From NCBI GenBank assembly GCA_036971475.1, contig JBAIZL010000006.1, positions 57,360,898 to 57,424,897 of the forward strand: a stretch of DNA of 64,000 nt, read 5' to 3'. Within the stretch, counting starts at the first letter, position 1. Each line of letters opens with the position of its first letter. The stretch comes from Prosapia bicincta (lineage: Eukaryota > Arthropoda > Insecta > Hemiptera > Cercopidae). The notes beneath the pieces were generated by a model. That model saw only the letters and a list, made by a program, of their open reading frames with translations, ran no database searches and had not been told where the DNA came from. This document shows, one piece after another, positions 62,612 to 64,000 of the stretch. A program made the translations under genes and the position numbers.

Positions 62612-64000
62612 AAAAATTATCGGAAAACGCTGAAGATAGGTACAATATAATCAAATTAAAATGGGTTGTATTAGATATTGTAGACGCAGCAAGAATCCCA
62701 GAACCCGGTCGAGCCTTAACTCCATCGTCGCGATCTGCAACAACTTGTGGTTATATGCTTCAAGCCCTGGTATCGGCCGCTATGGTCGCACCGCAGGACT
62801 GACTTGTGGTAGGTAGATGCACACTACACGTAAGGAAATCCGTTGTTAGCAAGGAACGGTGGACGCTCAGAGAATGATCACGCCTCTGCTTAAACCCCTT
62901 CTTATCATTAGCTTTGGTATTATTTAATTAATGTTAAATTGTAACCCATTTTAGATGGCGTTACATGTTAAAATAAAAGATTCAGAAAACAAGCATGAAT
63001 TAATTACAAAATGTAAAAATAAATGAATTAAATAAAAAATTGTGAATTTGTAAATTTAAATCCATGGGCGAGATTGATCTCTAGGTAGAAATTTTGAAAC
63101 TATAATATGCGCAGAACGGTGAGCGGAAATTAAGATGCTTGGCAAGCGCCCACAGCTCCCTCTCTTTCCGATTTTGACCATGTACTCGCCTGCACGTACA
63201 TCAGGACCGAAGAGCGAGGGGAAGTTTAGTTTGAAGTTATGTAACAGTTTATTATATTGATTTTTTGTTTAGTAGAAGAAATGCTGCATTACGGTACAAC
63301 GCCGGGACCAGATTCAGAATTACGAGCAAACTGATACAATATGCAGAACCCGGGAATCTAATCAACAAAGCATGGCATGGCTACGCCAGTTTGTAACCCC
63401 ACAGCTAAGTTGTAAAATTTAAGAAGTTTAGTGAACAAAATTGCAAATTTAACCTTTTAAACATTAATCATTCAAAATTTAAAGACAAACTTTTAACGTT
63501 CAATGCTATGTTTCTTTTTCTAATAATGGAGTAAATATAAATTCTTGGTATCATGTAGCAGATCTTTTATAAATCGAAATCATAAATTTAAATGCAAATT
63601 GAATACGCAAGCAATCTCGAAAAAGGATCATTATCTCAGAAATAGATTTGTAGCGTGTAAACTTCTAAATAAAAAATTAATCTGTAAAAGTTGAATATTT
63701 GTAACTAGCATAGTATTTCTTTAATATGATTTGTTTGTGATATCACACGTATTTTTCTTTAATAAAGTAAAGCTTGATTTGTTTAAATTAAAAATTTGTG
63801 CCTTGAATTATTTAACGAACACATAGTTCTTATATTTCAAATAGATTTGACTTTGCAGGTCAATCATATTATTATGTAGCAATTACTGCAATATTTTACA
63901 TAAGCCTTAATTCCTCAGGAATTAAAGTTTAAAATAAAATCAGTTACATTAAATGCGCAACTCTGCTAGTTCTGTTGTTTTCTAAAATATGAGTCACATA
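62612..64000. other. Unassigned intergenic DNA
   Basis: AT-rich except at 62680-62900 and 63110-63380. No gene, tRNA box pair or repeat family recognised. Confidence 0.4.

Noticed and set aside
62660..62830. Possible tRNA-like sequence (CCCGGTCGAGCC)
   Set aside because: No A-box/B-box pair and no cloverleaf can be drawn.

Overview
This is AT-rich eukaryotic DNA, gene-poor and full of repeats. The microsatellites, the remnants of LINE, Penelope-like and Helitron elements, and one secreted proline-rich protein of a kind common in arthropod cuticles and secretions all suggest an arthropod, most likely an insect. I cannot name the species. Nothing looks bacterial, organellar or viral.

Only one convincing host protein-coding exon is visible: 15365-16045 on the minus strand, 226 codons, with a signal peptide. 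Three further pieces of coding sequence are transposon relics: the C-terminal end of a LINE reverse-transcriptase ORF (1848-2400, minus), a GIY-YIG endonuclease of Penelope type (3590-3864, minus) and the motif V/VI end of a Helitron/PIF1-type helicase (38207-38593, plus). All three are broken. Most other long open frames lie in dinucleotide runs or minisatellites and are not genes.

The dispersed repeats form a readable system. Family F1 (about 450 bp, about 15 copies in both orientations) is MITE-like: imperfect terminal inverted repeats, a short TA run about 30 bp inside one end, and a central module with two CAGCTG sites. In several copies the TA run has grown into a long microsatellite. 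Family F2 (3 copies, other termini) shares the same central module. Penelope-type fragments sit inside the TA runs, in three cases exactly within an F1 copy, so the window shows layers of insertion: F1, then TA expansion, then Penelope. The Penelope-type fragments are nearly all inverted repeats, and each arm carries a hammerhead-ribozyme-like core (CTGAAGA or CTGATGA, helix II, GAAA). At least three sequence subfamilies carry that core.

Region by region: 1-9 kb holds microsatellites, the LINE relic, F1 copies and Penelope foldbacks; 9-15 kb is unremarkable AT-rich DNA; 15.4-16.0 kb is the protein gene; 17-36 kb holds F1, F2 and ribozyme-like foldbacks; 38.2 kb is the Helitron relic; 39.5-40.1 kb is a very long GT/GC tract; 42-47 kb holds an inverted-repeat pair and F1 copies; 51.2-53.7 kb is a 19-bp satellite with an internal 950-bp duplication; 54.2-55.2 kb has an 86-bp and a 22-bp array; 57.4-57.8 kb is a CT-rich duplication; 59.7-60.5 kb and 61.3-62.0 kb are minisatellites with 21-, 39- and 18-bp units; 62.1-62.6 kb is an F2 copy and the rest is unremarkable.
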